Origin: Microvirga sp.
Lineage (GTDB): Bacteria > Pseudomonadota > Alphaproteobacteria > Rhizobiales > Beijerinckiaceae
DNA length: 64,000 bases
NCBI GenBank assembly: GCA_029266525.1
Contig: JAQSWQ010000008.1
Location: forward strand, 1-64,000
Direction of reading: 5' to 3'
The number at the start of each line of letters is the position of its first letter. The stretch's first letter is position 1. This document shows positions 31,497-40,250 of this stretch, one piece after another. The notes under the pieces were generated by a model, which saw nothing but the letters and a program-made list of their open reading frames with translations, ran no database searches and was not told where the DNA came from. The translations under genes were made by a program, and so were the position numbers.

Positions 31497-33668
31497 TTAC
31501 AGCAGCCCCGCGCCGCGGGCCCATTTGTATTTCGCCCCGAGCACCTGGACCGGAATCTCGGTCGAGTAGGCGTAGGCCGGGATACCGTGCTGGTAAAGGT
31601 ACTCGGCCGCCTCCTCGACCTGCACGTCGCCGGCGAGCGACGCGACGACCGGCTTCACCTTGCCCTTACTCCGCATCTCCTCGACGACCTCGGCCATCAG
31701 CGTGGCGAAGACCATCGGCGGCGTCACGATCGTGTGCCAGTAGCCGAGGATGAGCGCGTCGATGCGGTCGTCCTCGAGGCCGAGCTTCACGGTGTTCTGA
31801 TAGGTCTTCGGCGGCTCGCCGCCCGTGATGTCGACCGGGTTGCCGGAGGCGCCGAAGGGCGGAATGAACTTCTTGAACGCCTCGTCGAGGTCTGGCGGGA
31901 ATGACATGAGCTTGAGGTCGTTATCGACGCAGGCGTCCGAGAGCAGCACGCCCGAGCCGCCGGCGCCGGTGATGATGACGACGTTCTCGCCCTTCGGCGT
32001 CGGCAGCACCTGGATCCCGCGAGAGAACTCGAGCATGTCGCGAAGCGAGCGCGCCCGGATGACGCCGGACTGGCGCAGCACGTCCTCGTAGATCTTGTCG
32101 TTGCCGGCGAGCGCCCCGGTGTGGGAGGAGGCGGCCTTGGCGCCGGCCGAGGTGCGGCCGGCTTTGAGCATGATGATCGGCTTCTTCTTCGAGACCCGCT
32201 TCGCGACCTCGGCGAAGGCGCGGCCGTCCTTGAGGTCCTCGCAGTGCTGCGCGATGACCTGGGTGTTGTCGTCCTGCTCGAAGAAGGTCAGAAGGTCGTC
32301 CTCGTCGATGTCCGACTTGTTGCCCAAGCCCACGATTGCGGAGACGCCCATCTTGGCCGAGCGCGAGAAGCCGATGATCGCCATGCCGATGCCGCCCGAC
32401 TGGGACGACAGCGCCACCTTGCCCTTCACGTCGTAGGCCGTGCAGAAGGTCGCGCAGAGGTTCTCCGGCGTGTAGTAGAAGCCGTAGATGTTCGGGCCCA
32501 TCAGGCGGATGTCGTATTTGCGCCCGATGTCCTGGATTTCCTTCTGGCCCTCGTGGTTGCCGGTCTCGGCAAAGCCCGACGGGATCAGCACGGCGCCCGC
32601 GATCTTCTTCTCGCCGCACTCGGTGAGCGCCTGCGCTACGAACTTCGCCGGGATCGCGAACACGGCGACATCGATCTCGCCCTGCACGTCCTTGACCGAT
32701 TTGTAGGCCTTGTAGCCGAGGATCTCGTCGGCCTTCGGGTGGATCGGGTAGATCTGGCCTTTGTAGCCACCGTTGATGAGGTTCTTCATCACGGAGTTGC
32801 CGATCTTGCCGTCCTCGGCGGAGGCGCCGATCACGGCGAGCGTCTTCGGCCGCATGATGCGGTTCATCGCGCGCACGATGTCGTCATGCGCCGGCCGGTG
32901 GCGCTGCTCGTGCGGCTCGAAATCGACCACGATACGCACGTCGGCGGCGGTGGCGTCCTTCGCGGTCGCGAAGACCGGGTTGAGATCGAGTTCCACGATT
33001 TCCGGGAAGTCGCTAACCAGTTGCGATACCTTGACGATGATGTCGGCGAGCGCCTCGCGGCTGACCGCCTCGCCGCCGCGCACGCCGCGCAGCATCTCGG
33101 CTGCCTGGATGCCGTCGAGCATGGAGAGCGCGTCCTCACGGGTGGCGGGCGCGAGGCGGAAGGTGATGTCCTTCAACACCTCGACCAGCACGCCGCCGAG
33201 ACCGAAGGCCACGAGCTTGCCGAAAGAGCCATCGGTGATCGATCCGACGATGACCTCCGTCCCGCCCTTGAGCATCTGCTGGACCTGCACGCCCTCGATC
33301 TTGGCGTCGGTCTTGTATTTCTTGGCGTTGGCGAGGATCGTCTCGTAACCCTTCGAGACCTCCTCCGCGCTCTTCATGCCGACGAGCACGCCGCCCGCTT
33401 CCGTCTTATGCAGGATGTCCGGCGAAACGATCTTCAGCACCACGGGGAAGCCCATGCCGGAGGCGAGCTTCGCCGCGTCCTGAGCGGAGTTCGCGACGCC
33501 CTCCTGCGGAACCGGGATGCCGTAGGCATCGCAGACGAGCTTGCCTTCGGGCGCGGTCAGCGACGCGCGGCCCTCGGCCTTCACCTTGTCCAAGACCCGG
33601 CGAACCTCGCCTTTCCGGGCGGCACCAGCCGACGGGGTTGCTTCACGCTTCAGTGCTGCTTCCGCCAT
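31497..33668 (-). CDS. ADP-forming acyl-CoA ligase (acetate--CoA ligase family), domain-swapped
   Basis: The protein has 723 residues. The first ~220 form an ATP-grasp domain (F-P-V-V-L-K-I-V-S-P-D-I-L-H-K-T-E-A-G-G). A CoA-binding Rossmann domain follows (L-A-V-I-G-A-S at about 305), then the succinyl-CoA-ligase-like domains with the phospho-His segment S-S-H-T-G-A-L-A-G. In AcdA/AcdB-type fusions the ATP-grasp part is usually last, so the order is swapped. It would make a CoA ester from an acid, ATP and CoA. Next to oxc and frc it may make oxalyl-CoA or formyl-CoA to prime the cycle (inference). ATG 33668 has GGAGGAG upstream. Confidence 0.88.
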   Translation of the reverse strand: MAEAALKREATPSAGAARKGEVRRVLDKVKAEGRASLTAPEGKLVCDAYGIPVPQEGVANSAQDAAKLASGMGFPVVLKIVSPDILHKTEAGGVLVGMKSAEEVSKGYETILANAKKYKTDAKIEGVQVQQMLKGGTEVIVGSITDGSFGKLVAFGLGGVLVEVLKDITFRLAPATREDALSMLDGIQAAEMLRGVRGGEAVSREALADIIVKVSQLVSDFPEIVELDLNPVFATAKDATAADVRIVVDFEPHEQRHRPAHDDIVRAMNRIMRPKTLAVIGASAEDGKIGNSVMKNLINGGYKGQIYPIHPKADEILGYKAYKSVKDVQGEIDVAVFAIPAKFVAQALTECGEKKIAGAVLIPSGFAETGNHEGQKEIQDIGRKYDIRLMGPNIYGFYYTPENLCATFCTAYDVKGKVALSSQSGGIGMAIIGFSRSAKMGVSAIVGLGNKSDIDEDDLLTFFEQDDNTQVIAQHCEDLKDGRAFAEVAKRVSKKKPIIMLKAGRTSAGAKAASSHTGALAGNDKIYEDVLRQSGVIRARSLRDMLEFSRGIQVLPTPKGENVVIITGAGGSGVLLSDACVDNDLKLMSFPPDLDEAFKKFIPPFGASGNPVDITGGEPPKTYQNTVKLGLEDDRIDALILGYWHTIVTPPMVFATLMAEVVEEMRSKGKVKPVVASLAGDVQVEEAAEYLYQHGIPAYAYSTEIPVQVLGAKYKWARGAGLL

Positions 33669-33753
33669 CTGCGCTCCTCCTGCGAACTCGGTGTTCCCGC
33701 TCGCAGAGCCTCCGTCGTTAGCAGGGCACTCGCGAGAGCCGAAAAATCCGGCT

Positions 33754-33772
33754 TTGGTATTTGGCATACCAA
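33754..33772 (+). promoter_or_regulatory. GntR operator-like site A
   Basis: TTGGTAT-N5-ATACCAA is an inverted repeat, with TTGGCATACCAA as an overlapping smaller palindrome at 33761-33772. The 13-mer ATTTGGCATACCA at 33760-33772 recurs inverted at 33855-33867. FCD-type GntR proteins often bind TGGTATACCA-like sites. It lies 86-104 bases upstream of the acyl-CoA ligase start. Confidence 0.6.
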
Positions 33773-33853
33773 CGCTCCTAGCCCTGTCAAGCGCCTTTTA
33801 GCTCAAGCTTTCGTAAGCGGGATGACGCCGGAACGCCGTTGACATCCTGGTAT

Positions 33854-33867
33854 CTGGTATGCCAAAT
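33854..33867 (-). promoter_or_regulatory. GntR operator-like site B
   Basis: CTGGTATGCCAA at 33854-33865 is nearly symmetric. The stretch 33855-33867 is the exact reverse complement of 33760-33772 in site A. The two sites are 95 bases apart, about nine helical turns, compatible with cooperative binding or looping. It lies about 120 bases upstream of the GntR start. Confidence 0.6.
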
Positions 33868-33985
33868 TCTTACCGAACAGAGCGACGACGTTGCCGGCAA
33901 TTGCCGATGGATGGTCGGGGCCACATCGCCGATGATGGTCGGGCGACATCCGGATGATGTTGCCCGCCCGAGCCAGGATGTTCTC

Positions 33986-34711
33986 GTGAACAAAGTCGAG
34001 CTGAAATGGCCGTCGCGGGACGAGGCGCAGCCGGTGCTCGTCATGGCGCGCATCACTGCCGAGGCGAGCTTCAAGAGCAAGGCCTACGCGGCGCTCAAGG
34101 ACGCTATCACCAGCCTCGACATATATCGCTCGTCCGAGCCGTTCATGCTCGACGAGCGCGAGCTCTCGGAGCGCCTGGGCGTCAGCCGCACGCCGATCCG
34201 CGAGGCGGTGGCGATGCTGGAGCAGGAAGGCTTCGTGCGCACCGTGCCGCGCCGCGGCATCCTCGTCCTGCGCAAGACCAAGCGCGAGATCGTGGAGATG
34301 ATCCAGGCCTGGGCGGCGCTCGAGAGCATGGCCGCCCGGCTCATCACGAAGAACGCGAGCGACGGCGAGATCGCCACGCTGCGCGTGCTCTTCCAGGGCT
34401 TCAACGACGGCCGCGTGTCGCGCGAGCATATAGACGAGTACTCATCCGCGAACGTCGCCTTCCACCAGGCGTTGATACGCCTGAGCGGCTCGAAGCTCCT
34501 CGAGGCAATGACCGGCAACCTGTTTCTGCACGTCAAGTCGATCCGGCACCGCACGATCTTCGACGACGACCGCGCCGAACGCTCGATCAAGGACCACATG
34601 GAGATCATCGCGGCGCTGGAGGCGCGCGACACCGATCGCGCCGAGCGCCTCGTCCGCGAACACACGCTGCGACTGGCCGAGCACGTCGAAAAGCACGTCG
34701 ACCTCGACTGA
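33986..34711 (+). CDS. GntR family regulator, FCD subfamily (copy 2)
   Basis: About 241 residues from GTG 33986, or 222 from ATG 34043. The winged helix has L-D-E-R-E-L-S-E-R-L-G-V-S-R-T-P-I-R-E-A-V and the FCD domain F-H-Q-A-L and D-H-M-E-I-I-A-A-L-E-A-R. Long stretches are identical or nearly so to the GntR protein at 26005-26709, including the region after the helix-turn-helix (V-P-R-R-G-I). It heads gntR-oxc-frc and probably controls both directions from sites A and B, with an oxalate-pathway metabolite as the likely effector (inference). Confidence 0.9.
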   Translation: MNKVELKWPSRDEAQPVLVMARITAEASFKSKAYAALKDAITSLDIYRSSEPFMLDERELSERLGVSRTPIREAVAMLEQEGFVRTVPRRGILVLRKTKREIVEMIQAWAALESMAARLITKNASDGEIATLRVLFQGFNDGRVSREHIDEYSSANVAFHQALIRLSGSKLLEAMTGNLFLHVKSIRHRTIFDDDRAERSIKDHMEIIAALEARDTDRAERLVREHTLRLAEHVEKHVDLD

Positions 34712-34747
34712 ACCAGCACCACGGAACCGGGAAAGGGAGGGACAACA

Positions 34748-36505
34748 ATGGCCCAGACGGCTCTGAAGGAGCGGCAGACCCAGGCGGAATCCGCCGAGGA
34801 CAGCCACCAGGAACTCACCGACGGCTTTCACCTCGTCATCGATGCGCTGAAGCTCAACGGACTCACCACGATCTACAATGTCCCCGGCATTCCGATCACC
34901 GATCTCGGCCGCATGGCGCAGGCGGCGGGCCTGCGCGTGCTGTCCTTCCGCCACGAGCAGAACGCCGGCTATGCCGCGTCGATCGCGGGCTTCCTGACCA
35001 AGAAGCCGGGCATCTGCCTGACCGTATCGGCGCCGGGCTTCCTCAACGGCCTGACCGCTCTCGCCCACGCGACGACGAACTGCTTCCCGATGATCCTGAT
35101 TTCCGGCTCCTCAGAGCGGGAGATCGTCGACCTGCAGCAGGGCGATTACGAGGAGATGGACCAGCTCGCCATCGCGAAGCCCCTGTGCAAGGCGGCCTTC
35201 CGCGTGCTGCACGCGCAGGACATCGGCATCGGCCTTGCGCGCGCGATCCGCGCCGCGGTCTCTGGGCGTCCCGGCGGCGTCTACCTCGATCTTCCGGCCA
35301 AGCTTTTTGGTCAGGTGATGGATGCCGAGGCCGGCAGGAAGTCCCTCGTCAAGGTGATCGACCCGGCGCCGGCCCAGATCCCCGCGCCGGCGGCGGTCAA
35401 GCGCGCGCTCGAGGTGCTGAAAGCTGCCCGGCGCCCGCTCATCATCCTCGGCAAGGGCGCGGCCTACGCGCAGGCCGACGATGCGATCCGCAGCCTCGTC
35501 GAGAAGAGCGGCATCCCCTTCCTCCCCATGAGCATGGCCAAGGGGCTTCTGCCCGACACGCACCCGCAATGTGCTGGCGCCGCGCGCTCGACGGTGCTGA
35601 AGGACTCGGACGTCGTCATGCTGATCGGCGCGCGCCTGAACTGGCTCCTGTCGCACGGCAAAGGCAAGGCATGGGGCGAGACGCCGAAGAAATTCATCCA
35701 GATCGACATTGAGCCCAAGGAGATGGACTCGAACGTCGAGATCGCCGCTCCGCTCGTCGGCGACATCGGCTCATGCGTATCGGCGCTCATCGAGGGCATG
35801 GGCACCAAGTGGCCCGCTCCGCCGGCCGACTGGACGAACGTCGTCAGCAAGAAGCGCGAAGAGAACGTCGCCAAGATGGCACCGCGGCTGATGAACAACA
35901 ACGTGCCGATGGATTACCACGGCGCGCTCGGCGTGCTGCGTACGATCATCAAGGAGCGGCCGGACGCGATCCTCGTCAACGAAGGCGCGAACACGCTCGA
36001 TCTCGCGCGCGGCATCATCGACATGTACCAGCCGCGCAAGCGCCTCGACGTCGGCACCTGGGGCATCATGGGCATCGGGATGGGGTACGCCATCGCCGCG
36101 GCCGTCGAGACCGGCAAGCCGGTATTAGCGGTCGAAGGCGACTCGGCCTTCGGCTTCTCCGGCATGGAGGTTGAGACGATCTGCCGTTACAACCTTCCGG
36201 TCTGCATCGTCGTCTTCAACAATGACGGCATCTACCGCGGCACAGACGTCAATCCTGCCGGTTCGGACCCGGCGACGACCGTCTTCGTCAAGGGCGCGCG
36301 ATACGAGCGGATGGCCGAGGCTTTCGGCGGCGTCGGCGTCAACGCCACGTCGCCGGACGAGTTGAAGCAGGCCGTGAACGCCGCAATCGATTCCGGCAAG
36401 CCGACGCTCATCAATGCGGTGATCGACCCGGCGGCCGGCAGCGAGAGCGGCCGCATCGGCAACCTCAACCCGCAGAGCGCGCTTCGCAAGAAGCCGACCC
36501 AGTAG
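34748..36505 (+). CDS. oxc: Oxalyl-CoA decarboxylase
   Basis: This 585-residue thiamine-diphosphate enzyme decarboxylates oxalyl-CoA to formyl-CoA. The cofactor Glu is E70 in [10 protein letters not shown], and Y134-E135 in Q-G-D-Y-E-E-M-D matches the active-site Tyr/Glu of the Oxalobacter formigenes enzyme (constant offset of 14). The ThDP motif [11 protein letters not shown] ... N-N-D-G lies near residue 465. A strong AAAGGGAGGG ribosome site precedes the ATG. It lies 36 bases after gntR and 75 before frc. Confidence 0.96.
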   Translation: MAQTALKERQTQAESAEDSHQELTDGFHLVIDALKLNGLTTIYNVPGIPITDLGRMAQAAGLRVLSFRHEQNAGYAASIAGFLTKKPGICLTVSAPGFLNGLTALAHATTNCFPMILISGSSEREIVDLQQGDYEEMDQLAIAKPLCKAAFRVLHAQDIGIGLARAIRAAVSGRPGGVYLDLPAKLFGQVMDAEAGRKSLVKVIDPAPAQIPAPAAVKRALEVLKAARRPLIILGKGAAYAQADDAIRSLVEKSGIPFLPMSMAKGLLPDTHPQCAGAARSTVLKDSDVVMLIGARLNWLLSHGKGKAWGETPKKFIQIDIEPKEMDSNVEIAAPLVGDIGSCVSALIEGMGTKWPAPPADWTNVVSKKREENVAKMAPRLMNNNVPMDYHGALGVLRTIIKERPDAILVNEGANTLDLARGIIDMYQPRKRLDVGTWGIMGIGMGYAIAAAVETGKPVLAVEGDSAFGFSGMEVETICRYNLPVCIVVFNNDGIYRGTDVNPAGSDPATTVFVKGARYERMAEAFGGVGVNATSPDELKQAVNAAIDSGKPTLINAVIDPAAGSESGRIGNLNPQSALRKKPTQ

Positions 36506-36580
36506 GACCCTGGCGAGGCCCTCCTTCCCTACCGATGGGGCCGCGCTCAGCAATTCCGAGCTAGATCGAGAGGAACGAAG

Positions 36581-37858
36581 ATGGGCAAGGCACTCGAAGG
36601 GGTCCGGATCCTCGACTTCACCCACGTCCAATCGGGCCCGACCTGCACCCAGCTGCTCGCCTGGTTCGGCGCCGACGTGATCAAGGTGGAGCGGCCGGGC
36701 ACGGGCGACATCACCCGCGGCCAGCTGCGCGACGTCCCCAACGTGGACAGTCTCTATTTCACGATGCTGAACCACAACAAGCGCTCGATCACGCTCGATA
36801 CCAAGAACCAGAAGGGGAAGGAGGTGCTCGAGGCGCTTGTGAAGCACTGCGACGTGCTGGTCGAGAACTTCGCTCCGGGCGTGCTCGACCGCATGCTGCC
36901 CTGGGAGAAGATCCAAGAACTCAACCCGCGCATGGTCGTCGCCTCGATCAAAGGGTTTGGTCCGGGGCCGTATGAGGACTGCAAGGTCTATGAGAACGTC
37001 GCGCAATGCGCCGGGGGCTCGGCGTCGACCACCGGCTTCCGGGACGGCCTGCCGCTCGTCACCGGCGCGCAGATCGGCGATAGCGGCACCGGCCTGCATC
37101 TCGCGCTGGGCATCGTCACGGCTCTCTTCCAGCGCGAGAAGACCGGCAAGGGCCAGCGCGTCACCTGCGCCATGCAGGACGGCGTCCTCAATCTCTGCCG
37201 TGTGAAGCTCCGCGACCAGCAGCGCCTGGCTCACGGCCCTCTCAAGGAATACAGCCAGTTCGGCGAGGGCATCCCGTTCGGCGATGCGGTTCCGCGGGCG
37301 GGCAACGACTCGGGCGGCGGGCAGCCAGGTCGCATCCTCAAATGCAAGGGTTGGGAGACCGACCCCAACGCCTACATCTACTTCATCACCCAAGCGCCGG
37401 TGTGGGAGAAGATCTGCGACGTGATCGGCAAGCCGGAGTGGAAGAGCGATCCGAACTTCGCCAAGCCCGAAGCGCGCCTGCCGCGACTGAACGAGGTCTT
37501 CGGCACGATCGAAGAATGGACCATGACCAAGACCAAGTTCGAGGCCATGGAGATACTCAACCAGTACGACATTCCCTGCGGCCCGATCCTCTCGATGAAG
37601 GAGATCATCGAGGACCGTTCGCTCTACGAGACCGGCACGCTCGTTGAAGTCGATCATCCGACCCGCGGCCAGTACGTAACCGTCGGGAGCCCGATCAAGC
37701 TGTCGGATTCGCCCGCTGAGGTCGTCCGCTCGCCCCTCCTTGGCGAACACACCCAGGAAATCCTGCGCGACGTGCTCGGGTTCTCCGAGTCGCAGATGGA
37801 GGAGATCGAGGGCTCGGGCGCGCTCGGCGGCGGCGCCCATCGGATCGCGGCTGAGTGA
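36581..37858 (+). CDS. frc: Formyl-CoA:oxalate CoA-transferase
   Basis: This 425-residue class III CoA-transferase moves CoA from formyl-CoA to oxalate, giving oxalyl-CoA and formate. [11 protein letters not shown] at the N-terminus and the catalytic Asp in A-Q-I-G-D168-S-G-T-G match the Oxalobacter enzyme (length 428). R-G-G-N/G-G-G-Q-P glycine-loop residues are present as N-D-S-G-G-G-Q-P. With oxc it forms the oxalate decarboxylation cycle; formate goes to the dehydrogenase encoded nearby. Confidence 0.96.
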   Translation: MGKALEGVRILDFTHVQSGPTCTQLLAWFGADVIKVERPGTGDITRGQLRDVPNVDSLYFTMLNHNKRSITLDTKNQKGKEVLEALVKHCDVLVENFAPGVLDRMLPWEKIQELNPRMVVASIKGFGPGPYEDCKVYENVAQCAGGSASTTGFRDGLPLVTGAQIGDSGTGLHLALGIVTALFQREKTGKGQRVTCAMQDGVLNLCRVKLRDQQRLAHGPLKEYSQFGEGIPFGDAVPRAGNDSGGGQPGRILKCKGWETDPNAYIYFITQAPVWEKICDVIGKPEWKSDPNFAKPEARLPRLNEVFGTIEEWTMTKTKFEAMEILNQYDIPCGPILSMKEIIEDRSLYETGTLVEVDHPTRGQYVTVGSPIKLSDSPAEVVRSPLLGEHTQEILRDVLGFSESQMEEIEGSGALGGGAHRIAAE

Positions 37859-37861
37859 TCG

Positions 37862-37883
37862 CCTCTCCCGCTTGCGGGAGAGG
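37862..37883. repeat. Perfect 10-bp hairpin between frc and thioesterase
   Basis: CCTCTCCCGC and its exact reverse complement are separated by TT. It sits in the 30-base gap between two convergent genes. It lacks a T-run but is well placed as a bidirectional 3'-end structure. It is the same palindrome type as 108-128. Confidence 0.6.
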
Positions 37884-37888
37884 GAGGA

Positions 37889-38344
37889 TCAATCCTTCAC
37901 ATCGTCGCGACCTTCGACGGCCATTAAGGTCGCGGTGATGATCGCAACGAGCTTGCGCTTGCCCTCGCTCTCGGCATGCACCTCGCCTTGCGTGACCGTG
38001 AGCGTGCGCCCGGGCTTGACCACGCGGCCGACCGCGATCAGGCGCTCGCCGGCCGCAGGGGCAAGAAGGTTCACCTTGAATTCGGTCGTGAGCACCCCCG
38101 CGCTGGCCGGCATCAGCGAGAACGCCGCATAGCCGCAAGCCGTATCGGCAAGCGTGGTCACGATCCCGGCATGCACGAACCCGTGTTGCTGGCAAAACTG
38201 CACTGCGATCGGCATTCCCATCTCGACCTCGCCCGGCTCGATACGCGCGAGCGAGGCACCGATCGTGTGCATCATCGGCTGGCGGTCGAAGCTCTTCCGG
38301 ACCCGCGCCTCGAAGTTCGCAACCTGCGGCTTGAAGGTGCTCAC
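37889..38344 (-). CDS. PaaI family thioesterase
   Basis: This 151-residue hot-dog-fold protein contains F-V-H-A-G-I-V-T-T-L-A-D-T-A-C-G, the PaaI-type active-site helix with the catalytic Asp. Proteins of this family hydrolyse phenylacetyl-, hydroxyphenyl- or medium-chain acyl-CoA. The start is GTG at 38344, overlapping the dusA stop (GTGA), so the two are co-translated. Confidence 0.88.
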   Translation of the reverse strand: MSTFKPQVANFEARVRKSFDRQPMMHTIGASLARIEPGEVEMGMPIAVQFCQQHGFVHAGIVTTLADTACGYAAFSLMPASAGVLTTEFKVNLLAPAAGERLIAVGRVVKPGRTLTVTQGEVHAESEGKRKLVAIITATLMAVEGRDDVKD

Positions 38345-39339
38345 GCTGCGGCCTCGAGCGGCGCGGAAGGGCGGCGGACGTGATCGACCGCAGCGCGCAG
38401 GGTCCTGAGGCCGGCGCCGGAGATCACCGCCTCGGTGGCCAGATGGCGCCGATAAGCGCGCGCGCCGGGTCGGCCGGCGAAGAGACCGAGAATGTGCCGC
38501 GTCATCTGGCTGAGCCGCACGCCCTCCGCGAGCCGCGCCGCGACATAAGGCTCGAACGCCTCGAGCGCTTCGAACGCGTCCGCAACCGGAGCGGCCTCGC
38601 CGAACAGTTCCGGATCAGCGCGCAGCAGGAGCTCCGGATTCTGGTAGGCGGCGCGACCCATCATGACCCCGTCGACCTCGCTGAGATGGGTTTTCGCCTC
38701 TTCGATCGTCTTCACGCCGCCGTTCACCGCGATCGGCAGATCGGGGCGCGCCTGCTTGAGCCGGTAAACCCGCTTGTAATCGAGGGGCGGGACATCGCGG
38801 TTCTGCTTCGGGGACAGTCCCTCGAGCCAGGCCTTCCGCGCATGCACGAACAGCGCGTCCGTTCCCGCCCGCACCACGGCATCGGCGATCGCGTCGAGCG
38901 CCTCTTCCGCGTCCTGCTCGTCGACGCCGATCCGGCACTTGACCGTGACCGGCACGGCGACCGCCGCCTTCATCGCCGCGACGCAATCCCCGACGAGCGC
39001 AGGCTCGCGCATGAGGCAGGCGCCGAAGCGCCCGTCCTGCACCCGGTCGGACGGGCAGCCCACATTGAGGTTGATTTCGCTATAGCCGCGCTCGGCGCAG
39101 ATACCGGCGGCCTTCGCCAGATCGCGCGGCTCCGAGCCGCCGAGCTGCACCGCGACCGGATGCTCCTCCGGGCTGAAGCCGAGGAGACGTTCCCGCGGGC
39201 CGTGGATGACGGCGCCGGTCGTGACCATCTCGGTGTAGAGCCGCGTCCGGCGCGACAGGATGCGGTGAAAGAACCGGCAATGCCGGTCCGTCCAATCCAT
39301 CATCGGGGCAACGGAGAAGCGGATGTCCTCAGGCGTCAT
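38341..39339 (-). CDS. dusA: tRNA-dihydrouridine(20/20a) synthase
   Basis: The protein has 332 residues. FMN-dependent Dus signatures are F-S-V-A-P-M-M-D-W-T-D, the DusA-specific H-C-R-F-F-H-R, and N-V-G-C-P-S-D-R-V-Q with the catalytic Cys. It reduces uridines 20/20a in the tRNA D-loop. ATG 39339 fits the family N-terminus; an in-frame TTG at 39363 is an alternative. It is unrelated in function to its neighbours. Confidence 0.94.
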   Translation of the reverse strand: MTPEDIRFSVAPMMDWTDRHCRFFHRILSRRTRLYTEMVTTGAVIHGPRERLLGFSPEEHPVAVQLGGSEPRDLAKAAGICAERGYSEINLNVGCPSDRVQDGRFGACLMREPALVGDCVAAMKAAVAVPVTVKCRIGVDEQDAEEALDAIADAVVRAGTDALFVHARKAWLEGLSPKQNRDVPPLDYKRVYRLKQARPDLPIAVNGGVKTIEEAKTHLSEVDGVMMGRAAYQNPELLLRADPELFGEAAPVADAFEALEAFEPYVAARLAEGVRLSQMTRHILGLFAGRPGARAYRRHLATEAVISGAGLRTLRAAVDHVRRPSAPLEAAA

Positions 39340-39432
39340 CGGCCGGAGATAGCGGCTGCGCAAGGGCGCTTCAATCCAAGCCGGGGTTAACGAGGCTGAG
39401 GTCGATAGCTGTTCGCGGCTGCGGGGAGCTTC

Positions 39433-39537
39433 TCAGAAGCTGCTCAGCGCCACCATGACCAGGCACAGGCAGGCGGTCGAGCTGAGGAAACCCAGGGCGG
39501 CGCGCTTGAAGGACGGGGCCTGTTCGGCGGTGGTCAT
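39433..39537 (-). CDS. Small hydrophobic peptide, 34 residues
   Basis: A short frame starts at ATG 39537 with GGGAGA 6 bases upstream and encodes a basic N-terminus (S-F-K-R) followed by one hydrophobic segment, F-L-S-S-T-A-C-L-C-L-V-M-V-A-L. It looks like a single-span membrane peptide or a bare signal sequence. It lies 89 bases downstream of hupE in the urease transcript. I do not recognise it. It could be chance. Confidence 0.35.
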   Translation of the reverse strand: MTTAEQAPSFKRAALGFLSSTACLCLVMVALSSF

Positions 39538-39601
39538 GGCGCATCTCCCAAGCCGTCGTGTTCCGATGGCCGGGAGAATGGAGGAGCTCTCTCCTAAACG
39601 A

Positions 39602-39617
39602 TGTGCGTCAGCGCACG
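39602..39617. promoter_or_regulatory. Palindrome TGTGCG-N4-CGCACG
   Basis: GTGCG and CGCAC arms with a TCAG centre lie between hupE and the 34-residue peptide gene. The 16-mer matches the palindrome at 16474-16489 in 12 of 16 positions by my count. It could be a regulator site or a small stem-loop. Confidence 0.3.
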
Positions 39618-39626
39618 CGATCAGCG

Positions 39627-40205
39627 TCAAGCAGCGAGGAGCACGAGACCGGTCGCAGCCACGGCCGCACCCGACAGCCGCGGGAGCCATTGCGCTCTCG
39701 TGCGCGACAGCGAGACGGTCGCTGCGACCCCTGCCCCGTGCAGCAGTGCGGTGGCGAGGCAGAAGCCGACCACGTAGCGTGCGGCCTCTGCCTCGAGGGG
39801 AAGCTCGGCGCCATGGGCGTGGCCGTGGAAAAGCGCAAAGCCGCCGCACAGGAGGGCCCCGAGCGACACCGCGGTGCGCGCCCTCGCCGCGACGGCAAGT
39901 CCACCCGTGACGAGCGAGAGCGAGAGCATCGCCTCGGACCACGGCAGCGGCACGCCGTGGAGCGCGAGCGCCGCCCCGAGCGCCATCACCGCCACGAAAG
40001 CGGCGGGCCAGGCCCATAGGGCGCGGCCGCCCACGAGACCGGCCCAGGCTCCGACCACGACCATCGCGAGCACGTGGTCCAGCCCGAACAGCGGATGGAC
40101 GAAGCCGGCCAATAGCCCCGGTGCCGGGCCGCCGTCGCCGTGAGCGAGCGCCGGCAATGCGAACAGCGCCATGGCGAGCGCGGCGGCGATCTTCATCGAT
40201 GTCAT
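39627..40205 (-). CDS. hupE: HupE/UreJ nickel transporter family protein
   Basis: The protein has 192 residues with a signal-like first segment ending A-L-A, then H-G-D-G-G and F-V-H-P-L-F-G-L-D-H-V-L-A-M, the conserved His/Asp signature of HupE/UreJ, and about six membrane segments in all. It imports nickel for urease. It lies 45 bases downstream of ureG at the end of the urease operon, where ureJ is usually found. Confidence 0.92.
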   Translation of the reverse strand: MTSMKIAAALAMALFALPALAHGDGGPAPGLLAGFVHPLFGLDHVLAMVVVGAWAGLVGGRALWAWPAAFVAVMALGAALALHGVPLPWSEAMLSLSLVTGGLAVAARARTAVSLGALLCGGFALFHGHAHGAELPLEAEAARYVVGFCLATALLHGAGVAATVSLSRTRAQWLPRLSGAAVAATGLVLLAA

Positions 40206-40250
40206 GCGGCCCCCCGATTGCTCCTCTTTGGCAAGGCAAGTTCTGGGCCG

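Larger units (their letters stand above)
33669..33985. promoter_or_regulatory. Divergent control region of the oxalate/formate genes
   Basis: These 317 bases separate the leftward ligase-fdhB-fdhA operon from the rightward gntR-oxc-frc operon. The region holds two related operator-like sites (33754-33772 and 33854-33865) in opposite orientation. An open frame continues upstream of the chosen gntR start but would run through the second site and looks non-coding. I see no other gene here. Confidence 0.55.

Noticed and set aside
33839-33985. N-terminal extension of the second GntR regulator back to an upstream ATG
   Set aside because: It would pass through an operator-like site and adds about 49 residues absent from the paralogue at 26005-26709.
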